A stretch of 64,000 nt of DNA from Isochrysis galbana (Eukaryota > Haptophyta > Isochrysidales > Isochrysidaceae), in assembly GCA_018136815.1 (NCBI GenBank), contig CM030931.1, forward strand, positions 1,839,398-1,903,397. Reading direction: 5' to 3'. Below are positions 31,373 to 41,605 of this stretch, piece after piece (the stretch's first letter is position 1; each line of letters opens with the position of its first letter). A program made the position numbers and the translations under genes. The notes under the pieces were generated by a model. The model saw nothing but the letters and a program-made list of their open reading frames with translations. It was not told where the DNA came from and searched no databases.

Positions 31373-32233
31373 GGTCTCTTGGAATCCTGTGCGGCAGGAT
31401 TGCCCCTCGTTTCCGTAATGGTGCGATTCCCCTTCCCTCTGGGCGGTAAACACGCCCCTCCGGTCGTGATTATTATTATCAAGCCCGCCATTCCATCACT
31501 CTCCGCCGTTCCCGCCGCGCCTATCGCCGATCGTTTCGCTTCCGTCTCCTTGCATATCGAGCCAGTGGGGTCATGCTCGATCCGTCAGGCCCGCGCACTC
31601 GACTTTTGTCTCCGCAAGAAATAAGACCCCCCCCCCCATCCCCTCGCCCCTAAGAAACCTCAAATAAGAAACCCCCGGGCGGAGCCCGATGGGGACAAGA
31701 AAGCTTTAGAAACTTTGGCGTCCTGTTTTCTTAATGGTGCACCCATACTCCATACTGCAGGCCCAGGCCCTATTAGGCCTTAGGTTGCACCGTCTCATTT
31801 TTGGCGACGTGGAACGGCCTCTGCCACGAGTGCTGTGTCGAGAAGCACGGAACGCCTCGCACTCGCGCATTGGCTCGTGAGTAAGGTTCAAGTTGGGTTT
31901 GGGTTTGCGCCTGTATGCTGCATGTACCATAACTTTTAAATAACCCACGTTCATGTATTATTACCACTAGTAGTATAAAAACAATGCGCTGCAACTGTGC
32001 TGCAACTCTGCCACGAGTGAGGTTCGAAATCGGTGAGCTCGCTCGTCGGTTTACGTCAAATAAACCTCACAAAACGAAACGCCGCATTCCTCTCTCCCCC
32101 CTCCCCACTTGTCAGTCCGCGGGCCGCTGCGCGCCGCGCCGCCTCCGCCCCGCCCGCCGGCCCGGCCCGGCCCCCCCCTCTCTTCCACCCGCCCTCGCCC
32201 CCCCCCCCCCCCCCCCCCCCCCGCGCGCCGCGG
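31373..32233. other. Intergenic, 5' flank of the INPP4-like gene
   Basis: No gene recognised. Contains C-rich runs at ~31625-31640 and 32200-32222, the latter immediately before the start codon. Confidence 0.4.
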
Positions 32234-34753
32234 ATGGCTGCCGATGTGCGCAACCCCTCTGCGATCCACCAGCTTGAGCTTGCTGTGGGCGCTGTGCACG
32301 CGACCACCAGCATCGAGCCAGTCTGCCACTGGCGACAAAGCAAGGCGTTCCTCCCGCTCCGCCTACCTGCTGCCGAGGAGCACGAGGTCTGCGAGATGGC
32401 AGTACGCTGCCGTTGTCTTCCGGGTGGGGCCCAGTCCAATCCACTCGCGCTACTGCTCGACACGTCGTCGCACACTTCAGTGCTGCTCGGCCGGACAGAG
32501 TGGAAGCAGCGGACTGACTCGCCCAACTTCGCCGCTCTCATCTGCTTCGACATCGCGCTATTAAGCGCCGGGGTTGCGACTACTCTCGAATTACAGCTGC
32601 GTCACGTCGAGGAGCCCTTTTGGGACCAGCGCGACGCGGAAGAGGTGACGGCTCTGCACATGATGCCGGTACTTGGGCGCGTCTCCTTCCGCTTTGAGGA
32701 GGTGCTCGGCGCGCCACAAAGACAGCTCGAGCTGAGATTGGGAGTTGGGGTGTTTGCCGATCACTCGGGCCCATATCCCGCCACCGCCACGCTGCGCGTG
32801 CGGTCAGCCGTTGGCTGGCCGATCAACCAGCTTGTGGCGCAGCACTCGTGCATGAACTACCGGTTCATCTGCAGCGGCGACACTGATGGGGCAGGGTGCG
32901 GAGAGGAACTGCCCGCTCATAGCGGGTGCGGCTGTGGGTTGCACCACGTGGAGCTACGGGACGTGTCGAAGCCGGCGCCGCGGGAGCTGCGCGTTTGCGA
33001 GCACATGCTCCGCTGCTCCTACGGGTACGAGGTGCCTAAGGCTGTTTTGACAATGCTCCTTGCGGACGCAGAGCTCAACGCCGCTGTCTCAACAGGTCAT
33101 GCAGGAGCGCTGGGTAAGGGGCGTCCGTTCTCGAGCGTGAGCTCGGGTGGCGAAACACCGGCAGGGATGTCCAAGTGGGACTTCTCACCGCAGGGTCTCG
33201 GTCAAATCCAAGCCTTGCGCACCGTGAGGAGCGTGCCTGCGGCGCGGCCCCCGTCTGTTGACATTTCTACAAGGGGAAACACCGCTCTGACGCAGCTCAA
33301 CGCGTTGCTGAGTGCGGCCCTCACGCCGTCCGCGTGGGCAGCCTTCGCGGCCTGGTGTCGTTGCGCCCTCGAGGGCCTCGACGTGGAGGCTGGGAGCGAG
33401 CGCGCAGGCTTCAAGGCTTCAACGGCCAAGAAGGACCCACGCATCGCTGCGATACCAGTCAACCTCCAACTCAACCTGCTTGAGGTCCAACCCGACCCGC
33501 TCCCAACGGAGGCGGGACGGCGAGTTCACAACCCGCCCCGACGTTCCGATCCAACGTCAGCTACACCGGGCCTCACGGCGGAGACGTCTGGCACCGCCCA
33601 GGGCGCGCGTAGACTGGGGCCGGTGAGCGCGGAGTTAGGCGCCGTATGGCCAACGGTCACCCTAGGAGCTCCGGCAGCACACTCCCTTGGATTCAAGGAT
33701 GGTGGAGCGACGGCTGTGGCCGCCAAGCTGCGCACTCTGCTGACATCACGCGAATTGGCAAGCAGGAGGGCGGCATTAGAACTTGCCGCGAGTTTCAGCC
33801 GGCGGTATGCGCTGCTGTTGTGCCATGGTCTGAGCGCACTCGCAGCTTGCTTCACACTCAATTGCCGCACGCAAGTCGAGCGCCGATCAACCTCCTTCTT
33901 CACGCAGCTCAATCAGCTTGGATTCCTTTGCCACATTGAGTCGCTCCTCTCAACCCGCGGCGACGAATGGGGAATGCTGCAGGATACGGAAGCCGTCGTA
34001 GGGATGCTGGGCCAGGTATTGCTTATGATGCTGCCGTCATCCGAGGAGGTGCCCGCTGGCGTCGCTGTTAGAGGTGGTGTGCACAACTTAGTGCTGTGCT
34101 TCACGCCATCCGAGCTAGGCTTCCGCGACGCCATTCATGCCGAGACATTTGGCCTTGTACCGGGTACCGCGTTTCATGTGAAGCCCATTTTCTTCACTCA
34201 GGGAATCAACGAGGAGCAGTCGATGGCGAATTTGATGCAAACGCACACCGCCGAACAGGCTGCCATCAATGAGCGGGCACTGCGAGAGCTTCAGCGCTTT
34301 CATGCGGCGTTTGAGGCCTTGGCCCACACCTCGGAACAACTGGCGGTACCTTTGGCCACCTCGGAGGTACTAGATCGGCAGAGGAGGCTCCTGACGAAGG
34401 CTCGCCGGCTGCTTGTCGAGCCCCCAGACGCAAAAAACGTGCAGCTCCTACACGTCACAGCCGCTCTTACGCGGCTGCTCGACGGTGGGCGCATCACCTT
34501 GTGCAAAAGCGGCAAGGACCGCTCGGCAATGAGCCTCACACTAGAGCACGCTCTGTTATTGCAGCGTGAGCACGGGCTGGGCGAGGCGGCCACAGCAAAT
34601 GCACTCGTCACGATGCGCCGACACGGCGTGAGGCGCGAAAACGTTCGCCAAAACACGTCACGGCGCGTGTTTGCCTTCAATTGGATGCAACAAAAAATGC
34701 TGCCCGAAAGTTACAGACCACCGGAAGGCTCGGCCAAGGGCGCCGCGGCTTGA
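32234..34753 (+). CDS. INPP4-type phosphatidylinositol-3,4-bisphosphate 4-phosphatase
   Basis: A single exon of about 839 residues, close to metazoan INPP4 size. The C-terminal catalytic domain has the CX5R loop CKSGKDRS (Cys near 757, Arg near 763) followed by AMSLTLEHALLLQREHGL, and the end TMRRHGVRRENV, FAFNWMQQKMLPESYRPPEG closely follows the INPP4 family end. The N-terminal region (~1-180) with strands such as FLPLRLP and TTLELQLRHV could be a C2-like domain. Members remove the 4-phosphate from PI(3,4)P2 to give PI3P, acting on endosomal or plasma membrane lipids. The catalytic loop has GKDRS where animal forms have AKDRT, a conservative change. The Met at 32234 follows a poly-C run; the upstream open frame is Pro-rich low complexity. 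Presence of ATG9 in the same window is coincidental, though both relate to PI3P membranes. Confidence 0.88.
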   Translation: MAADVRNPSAIHQLELAVGAVHATTSIEPVCHWRQSKAFLPLRLPAAEEHEVCEMAVRCRCLPGGAQSNPLALLLDTSSHTSVLLGRTEWKQRTDSPNFAALICFDIALLSAGVATTLELQLRHVEEPFWDQRDAEEVTALHMMPVLGRVSFRFEEVLGAPQRQLELRLGVGVFADHSGPYPATATLRVRSAVGWPINQLVAQHSCMNYRFICSGDTDGAGCGEELPAHSGCGCGLHHVELRDVSKPAPRELRVCEHMLRCSYGYEVPKAVLTMLLADAELNAAVSTGHAGALGKGRPFSSVSSGGETPAGMSKWDFSPQGLGQIQALRTVRSVPAARPPSVDISTRGNTALTQLNALLSAALTPSAWAAFAAWCRCALEGLDVEAGSERAGFKASTAKKDPRIAAIPVNLQLNLLEVQPDPLPTEAGRRVHNPPRRSDPTSATPGLTAETSGTAQGARRLGPVSAELGAVWPTVTLGAPAAHSLGFKDGGATAVAAKLRTLLTSRELASRRAALELAASFSRRYALLLCHGLSALAACFTLNCRTQVERRSTSFFTQLNQLGFLCHIESLLSTRGDEWGMLQDTEAVVGMLGQVLLMMLPSSEEVPAGVAVRGGVHNLVLCFTPSELGFRDAIHAETFGLVPGTAFHVKPIFFTQGINEEQSMANLMQTHTAEQAAINERALRELQRFHAAFEALAHTSEQLAVPLATSEVLDRQRRLLTKARRLLVEPPDAKNVQLLHVTAALTRLLDGGRITLCKSGKDRSAMSLTLEHALLLQREHGLGEAATANALVTMRRHGVRRENVRQNTSRRVFAFNWMQQKMLPESYRPPEGSAKGAAA

Positions 34754-35416
34754 GGCGCGCCAATGGGACGTCACGGCTCGCCCGCGCCCGTCTCGAGCTT
34801 GTTTTTTCGATTGTCATTTCTGATCGGCTGGTTAGCACCACACCACTCTGTTGTCTGTTGTTACGTTTTGTTGCGGCGGGCGGCGGAGGGAGGTCTCGGG
34901 CCCAAGCCTAGCGGGCTCCATGCCGGGGTTTCTACTGCGTTATTTCGTGCAATTGCATCATTCCTGAGTTGGGCCGTGTTGCCCCCCCCCCCTATCGCTA
35001 GCTCGCGCTTACAAAACACAACAAAAACACAAACAATCACCGCGCCCGCACGGAGCGATGGGACAACATACCTGACTTCTAGCTGCAGTCGTCAACGCGC
35101 TTCTCCAAAAAAAAAACATCTGAAGATTCTGGGCTACACACCTACTACTGACTGGGACTGGTCTCCCTTCTCTACTTGCATCGCCCTTACTTCCCTCCCT
35201 CCACCTCTTCCCCTGCCCCCCTTCTTTCCTTTTTCTTCGGTTTCCGGGGTCCGGCCTTGGTGCGCTACCTAAGGCCTGGTTCAGAGTGCGGGGGCCGGGC
35301 AGGCCTGTTGCGTCTTCTCTTTTGGCGTTCGCGTCTGCCTTCGCTCGCGCCTATTGTGACAGTGGCGCCGGGTCGGCTGCGTCTCTGATGTTGACCTTGT
35401 TCTACGTTTTGTTGGC
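34754..35416. other. Intergenic, no gene seen
   Basis: No coding frame of note. Contains the words AAAAAACATCTGAAGATTCT and GGGCTACACA near 35110, which recur at 41278-41300 in altered form (dispersed repeat). Confidence 0.4.
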
Positions 35417-35701
35417 TTATTCGTCTTTGTTTTGTTGCTCCTTGGGTTCCTCGACAGCGTGTGCTATCCTCAGCTTTGTGGCTAGATTTACTAGTTCCTT
35501 GCTGGGTTTGAGCCCGCCGTTGTCGTTCATACTGAAAACGGGCCTCAAGTCGCTTATGTCTATCCGTTTTTTGGGTTGTCTACCCATGCCCGCTTGGGCG
35601 GTTCTTGCCGCGTCGGTCTCGTTTGCGAAGAGTAGAGCTTTACTTAGCGTGGTGTATCGTTCTATTGTTCTTATCAGTATTGATTCTTCTGAGAATGCCA
35701 C
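35417..35701 (-). pseudogene. LINE coding remnant (paralog of 21686-21868)
   Basis: A 94-codon frame; the segment GRQPKKRIDISDLRPVFSMN followed by GLKPSKELVNLATKLRI aligns with the small frame in the LINE at 21686-21868. The N-terminal half (SILIRTIERYTTLSKALLFA) is well-composed coding-like sequence with no match elsewhere in the window. An isolated fragment of the same retroelement family. Confidence 0.5.
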
Positions 35702-36206
35702 TCCTTCGTAGTGTATTCTATAAAAATCAGTAATGATATACCTCCATGCTACCAGATACAGAGTGTATATCGCTTTCGGGGCGTCTCCATTCGGGAAAAT
35801 AAACAGATTGTCGATTATAGTTTCCTCTCTGTTTCTACCCGCTTTAAATTTTAAATTTTTAACAAATTTTTATGGGTCGCGGCGCGGCAAAGGAACGGAA
35901 CTAGCGCTAACTCAAGACAGGACCCCCTGCCGCGGCAAGCGCAAGCACCCTTCCCCCTTATGCCACCCAGCTCTTCACTAGCTTTCTACCTGCGCTAGCT
36001 GGAGCGCCCCTCCCTCCACACTCAAACAGCCCCCCACGCCAGGATCCTGTTTTGGTCTCGCAGGCAAGGGGGCCTAATGGGAGGGAGAGGAGCAACTCCT
36101 CAGAGAGGAGCTGTGGGGAAGGAGATGTCTGAGTGGGGGCGCTATACCCTTGCGCTAGGCATGGGCAGCGACGCCGCCTCAAGACATATCCTCCCTCTTG
36201 TCTTAA

Positions 36207-36585
36207 GTCGAAATTTTTGGTGCTTGAAACAGAGGGCGAGGGGGTTGTGCTTCTTGGGTTGCTTGTAGTTCCAAGAGGGAGTGGGAGAGGGAGTGAAGTG
36301 TTGGAAGAGGGCCCAAGGCAGGGCACTGAGTTGTAGGTGATTGTGGCCCACAAGAGTGGGGTGAAAACGAGAGGTGTATCAACATGAGTCTTGAGTTGAA
36401 ATTTTTGGTGCTTTGAACAGAGGGCGAGGGGGGTCGTGCTACTTGGGTTGGTTGTAGAGGGAAGGGAGAGTGGGAGAGGGAGTCAAGTGTTGAAGGAGTG
36501 CCCAAGGCAGGGCACTGAGTTGTAGGTTCTTGTGGCCCAAAGGAGCGGGGTGAAAACGAGAAGTGACTCAACATGGAAAACAGAG
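36207..36585. repeat. Tandem repeat, ~189-base unit, two copies
   Basis: GAAATTTTTGGTGCTT at ~36209 and ~36398 begins two similar units that continue with CAGAGGGCGAGGGG, GGGCACTGAGTTGTAGGT and GGGGTGAAAACGAGA. An open minus frame across both units encodes a repeated Ser/Pro-rich sequence; it is open because the unit length is a multiple of three and is not taken as a gene. Confidence 0.75.
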
Positions 36586-36685
36586 GCTTAGGGTGCTCTC
36601 CGTAGGAGATTGATGGTTGTGAAGTGCCCTCCCATGTTGGGTGCACTGATGGTAGAGGTTTCCACCATGGGGAGGGCGCTGAGAA

Positions 36686-36775
36686 CAACAGGATACACCG
36701 ACTCACGAACACACCGGAATCATTCACCCAAACCAAGCAAATTATCAAGCAACCGCGACCCCAAATCACCGATAA
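36686..36775 (+). repeat. Dispersed repeat, second copy at 53253-53345
   Basis: GAACAACAGGATACACC, then GAATCATTCACC and AAACCAAGCAAA and ACCCCAAATCACCG occur in the same order at both places with about 90% identity. Nature unknown. The adjoining 36780-37700 shows no gene. Confidence 0.7.
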
Positions 36776-37703
36776 CTCAAACACGTCGCGAGAGACGGAG
36801 AGAGAGAGCGAGCGAGAGAGAGAGACTCCGCAGCGACGGCCGGAGCGTGTCTCCCTTGTAACTTCCCACGTAGCGGAGAGTCCGAAGGGGAGCGTCATGT
36901 CGCGCGACCACGGCGATCACTTTGGATACAGATCGCAACGAGATATCTTCACGACAGAGGAAATCTTGCCGTTGAGCGTGAACCTTCTAGACGCTTCTAA
37001 CGAACAACCCTGAGTAGCAACCAAGGGGAAGAAACACCAAAGGGGCCAAGGGCTTGCATGTAGCTTGCATCAAGGGGAAAGATTCCCTCACCTAGGAAGC
37101 GAACCTACACCGGTCTCCAAGGGGAGATGGCAAATTAAACCTCAAATCTCGAGCGGATAGAGCAACCGACTCGCTCGCCAAACACCTTGACCGAGAAGAA
37201 AGAAGCAAGGACCTACAAGCCAAGGGTAGCGGACCTAGGGAATGTGAGAGGAAGTTTCCGAACGCCAACGCGAACGCCAAACGCGGGAAGGCAACGAAAC
37301 CCTAACCAGGCCAAGCAGAACCTACGAAGAACAGGCCTGGACGACAACGAAAGTTAGCAAGCCCCAAGAAAGAACCGGAACTCAACAAGAAACAACAAGC
37401 CTTGCAAGAAGCTAAATAAGCATCCTGAAGGCACCCCGAGAGCCTGAGACAAGCGCGCAGCGAGTGACAGGCGACCTGGCTCCTTTGAGTCAAGATTACC
37501 CGAAAGGAGGAAACCTGGAATCTAGACCTGACAAACAGGCTAGAAGGAACGAAACGAGAACCCGAATTCTAGATCGCTAGGGACGAACCCTACCAACCTA
37601 GATGTACCTGAGCTTCACCGTGTGGCCGCACGGCGAAGGACCTGGAAACAAGAGCCTGGAAATCGCATCATCTAAGATGAATGCGACAGATCCCTAGGAT
37701 GGT

Positions 37704-37803
37704 NNNNNNNNNNNNNNNNNNNNNNNNNNNNNNNNNNNNNNNNNNNNNNNNNNNNNNNNNNNNNNNNNNNNNNNNNNNNNNNNNNNNNNNNNNNNNNNNN
37801 NNN
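37704..37803. other. Assembly gap (100 N)
   Basis: Exactly 100 unknown bases, a conventional scaffold gap of unknown true size. It interrupts the third MERA-type ORF1 copy. Confidence 0.98.
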
Positions 37804-38165
37804 ATGGGGTTTTGTTTTAGATGGCGCCGGGCCGGCCCCTCGCGCCGGAGCACGAGGGCGGTAACGCGGCTGTGTAGGGTCCCGGCCCGGGGGCCTTCCC
37901 TATGGGATCGTCCCTCTGGTGCTTTGTGGCTGGTGTGGCTGTGGATTGTGCTGGAGGTGTGTTGCCTGCTGGCTGGTGCCAGCATGGCGGCTTTGCACAT
38001 GTCGTTCATGGTGATGCGCGGGCGCGGCCCGCCGGCTCCTGTGCCCACCTGACTGGGGGGGTCGTCTTGGCGCGGTCGCTTTGGCGACAGCGGCGTGTCC
38101 GTGAGCTCTTCGTCCATCATGGCGAGGGCAGCGGCAGCGAGAGCGGGCGGCGGCGCGCGCTCCAT
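37804..38165 (-). pseudogene. LINE ORF1 5' part (MERA-type), cut by gap
   Basis: Starts MERAPPPALAAAALAMM at 38165 and stays open about 120 codons to the gap. It contains a short KRPRQDD-like basic word as in the copies at 20373 (KRPRPP) and 8113 (RRPSG). The sequence GGCAACTATCGTTAAAACG precedes the start, resembling the region before the 8113 copy. 38166-39415 beyond it shows poly-C runs and no supported gene. Confidence 0.5.
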
Positions 38166-39415
38166 GACCCTCTCGTTTTAACGATAGTTGCCCGCGCTCT
38201 ATCCTTAGAGCGTGTCTTCCCCACACCCCGTCCCTCTCTCTCCTCTTCCCGCCCCGCGTCCACAGCCCACCGCCGAGATCCCTTCCTTCCCGCTTTCCCA
38301 CGCTTCCTCGGCGTTTCCTTGTTCCCTTGGCCAGAGAGGTCCGGAGAGTCCCGCTCCCGCCGCTCCTTCAGCGCTCGCCCCTCTCCCGTTTCCATTAGTT
38401 TCCCCATTGTTCCTAGGTTCTTCCGGTGTGACCCCCCCCCCCCCCCCCGGTTGTTTTCTCCCCGTGTTGTTTTCCTACGCAGCTTCCGCGACCATCGCGC
38501 TAGTAGGACGCCCCCTGTGTCTCCCCTCCGTCTCCTGTCTCGCTCCCGTCTGCCATGCCCGCTCATGACTCGCCAGTGCCGGCTCGACTGCTCCCTCCCC
38601 GTGCTGCCTCCGGTCGCTCCTCCCGTCCCTCTCGTTCTACACTTCGTTACATCCCATGCTACGGGCTCACAGCCACAGCCACACACTGACATGTCACAAG
38701 ATCTCCACCTGCCACAGCCACAAAGTTCAATTATTTTTTTGTATTTAATCCGTTTGTTTCAATCCACATCCACCGCACCCTCACGTTCGCCGAGCTCTCG
38801 CATCAGCGCTGCGCATCGCGCGTCAAAGGGCGCCTTCTGCTCCTCCTCATGCGCCCCCCCCCCCAAAACACCGCGCACTCCAGGCACGCCAGACGCACCC
38901 CCGTCGGGTAGTCCGCGAGGATCGTGCCGAAACACTGCACCTCCAGCTCCGCCAGCAGTGCGCCCGTCGACGGCATTCGCGTGAAAATCCAACACAACAC
39001 GCACACACGGGCACGCACACAAACATCCCGGGGAATATGACGCACAACCGCGCCGTCGTGCAGCGGGCGCGCGTCGCCAACGTTGCCGCGCGCGTCGCCG
39101 ATGCCAACCGAAACCAAGAGAGAGAACCCCTTTTGGGGAAATCTAAAGGTCGGCTCTCACCCTAACCGCAACAAGGGGACTTGCGCTAGGGTACAGGGTG
39201 AAGCAAGAGAGGAGAGTTCGGGGTGGGGACGGAAGGGGTACGTCATGGTTCACCACGAGGCGATGGAATGGTGCCGGTCCCTTGATGACAACGCAGAGGC
39301 GCTCAGCCGCTTTGTATACGGTTGTTCCCTTGCATCCGCATCATTTGGTACGAAAAGACAAGCGCGTGTACGATGTACCACGCCATCTGCGATTGCTGCG
39401 TCACAGCCCGCCGCG

Positions 39416-40952
39416 TTACATGAAGCCGGATGATGGCCGCCAACAGCCTAAAGGGTCGGTGAGAGAGGAATTGGACTGATACTGCCAAGGGCATTCGAAA
39501 AGCCGGTGGGCGTAATAGGTGCGGCACAGCGCAATCGACTCCTCCACAGGGCAACGTATGTTCTCAGGGGCGAGCTCGGGCGCTTTGATCGACGTTTCAG
39601 GGTGGTATCTGCAGATTGTCTGAGCACGCGGTGCTGCCAACCATGCTTTCTGTGTCGCTGCCACCTCCGCCTTGAATTGTTTGACCCTCTCCTCGAAACC
39701 AGCGCCAAGGGCCTTAATCCGCGCAGTAAAGGCGGAGTTCCACTTCTCCCACATCTGATGATCGAGCGGGGCGACGCGGCGCACAGCCTCGCGGCACATC
39801 TCCATGTCTGGACAAATCGAGGAGGCTGTGCCTCGGAAGCCCCCCTTGCCCCCGGGCCTATTGTATTTGTATATTTGCACTGGCAAACCGATAAGATCTC
39901 CAACGAGGAGAAGGGTCTCGTCAAATTTGTCTGTCGTGCCCACCTGCAAATGTCATAGAGGGCCAAGGGCTCTGGTCAGGATGTTGCGGACAGGGCGAGG
40001 CAGCGCTGGCTCGATGTCTCCGCAACACAATAATAGGGTTCAGTCCTGCACCTAGGATAGTGAATGCAAGCGCGCGAGCGGGCATGATACGTACCACGTC
40101 GAATGCGGACAGCATCGCATCAAGACGCTCCCACGTGGTCTGATAATGTGCCGGCAGACGACCATGATACTCTGCAGGCATGGCGGCCATCCCACGAACC
40201 ATCACCGAAGACTGAAGGTTGGGGTTCTGCGCTACCCAATCTGTAAAGTTGTTGCCCCATGGTGGCCGTCGTTTTGAGTTCTTCACGCGCGCCTCGCGCT
40301 GTCTGAAGGCGACACCCCACTTATAGAAGGATAGGTAATAGGCAAGAGGCTCGCGAACGCGCGTCACGAGGACAATCGGGCAGTCGATCCCGCCAGACTT
40401 GTAGATCTGTCGCAGATCTTGCATGTCTGACATCATTTTGTCCGACATCTCCTCTGAGCCGAAATGAGCCTCGTACATGAGCAAGTGAGACGGAGCTCGA
40501 CCGGCGCTCGCGGCCTCCTTTGCAATTGTCTGCAGAAGCTTCCAATCCGAGCGCCAAAAAGTCTGCATATAGCCCTGATATAGCCCATAGCCCAGCCGCT
40601 CGTTCTCTAGGAAGATGTCTCGCATCGTGGAGCCGCCGTTTTTATGGACATGCCGGTCGATCACGACAGCGCACTGGCGCTTGGGCGTGCGTTGCCAGCT
40701 TGCGAGCGTGTGGTTGTGCTGGGGCGTCGTCACGAGGTCCTCTCCTGCCGCCCACGGCAGCACGTTGATCACATCTCCCGGACGGCAGTAGCCAAGCGGT
40801 GCCTTGCTCGCGTGCAAATTGCGCCTGTTTCTGTCCAAATGCGCAGGCCAGACCCACCGGCGCGCGGGCTGGCGCGTGGCCTTGCGCAGGGCCGCCGGGT
40901 TCCGCGTGTGCCTGCCCGGCACGCTTTCCATCCTCAGCTCTGCCGCCGCCAT
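39416..40952 (-). CDS. Carbohydrate 2-O-sulfotransferase-like protein, 2 exons
   Basis: Exons inferred at 40952-40095 and 39943-39416 (GT-AG, phase 0), about 461 residues. A PAPS 5'-phosphosulfate loop is seen in VIDRHVHKNGGSTMRDIFLE (residues ~118-137), and a 3'-phosphate-binding segment in VTRVREPLAYYLSFYKWG. The second exon opens VGTTDKFDETLLLVGDLIG, a pattern typical of heparan/uronyl 2-O-sulfotransferases after the active-site domain. Such enzymes transfer sulfate from PAPS to sugar hydroxyls in the Golgi. No clear N-terminal transmembrane anchor follows the chosen Met at 40952; a hydrophobic stretch lies upstream of it in the same open frame (TLVSNIKLILGAALLLGVQ), so a longer product starting near 41249, which would give a type II membrane protein, is possible. 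The acceptor sugar is unknown. Confidence 0.78.
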
Positions 40953-40995
40953 CACACGGGGAGCCGCGCGAGCCACACACCTCGCTCCGCTCTCT

Positions 40996-41605
40996 TCTCC
41001 CTTCTCTCCCTTCTCTCCTCTCTCCCCGATCTTCCCTGATTTTTTTCTCACATCTACTCTAGAATGACGTGAAATCCCAAAATGAATTGAAGACAAGGAA
41101 GCTTGTACTCCTAGGAGTAATGCAGCGCCGAGGATTAATTTTATGTTGCTAACGAGAGTGAGTGGCGGTACTCCCACTAGCCTTGCACCTTGGACCAACC
41201 CGCCAGGCCACAAGAACCAGGACCGATCTATGAATAACATATGGGGCACGAACTATCACTATCACACCCGTTTGGAAAAACATCTGAAGATTGTGGCTAC
41301 TCCTACTAAGGTCTAAGGTCACGTTCCGTCGAAAGAGGGAAGAGGGCCATCACGTCAAGTTTTATTCTTTACCGATACATGTTTAATAATATATCATATA
41401 ATATAATCAGAATTATACGTTTCATATTCATATACCTGAATATTCAATATTCCGAACTATTTATTATACCCTCCAATATTCGAGGCCAAGGGCTAAGGGC
41501 TAAGGGCTTACATTCGCTCACATTCTATCCCACAAATGCTATTTGCTAGGCCCTCCAACGTTTGCGGCATTTCTAGGCATTTCACTTAGCCGCGTCTTTG
41601 GCACT
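40996..41605. other. Intergenic between two minus-strand genes
   Basis: Contains a CT-rich patch at 40985-41035, dispersed repeat words at 41278-41334, and AT-rich sequence at 41390-41470. No gene except a possible upstream extension of the sulfotransferase. Confidence 0.4.

Noticed and set aside
36203-36898. 231-codon minus frame with repeated Ser/Pro sequence
   Set aside because: It merely spans a ~189-base tandem repeat whose unit length is a multiple of three.
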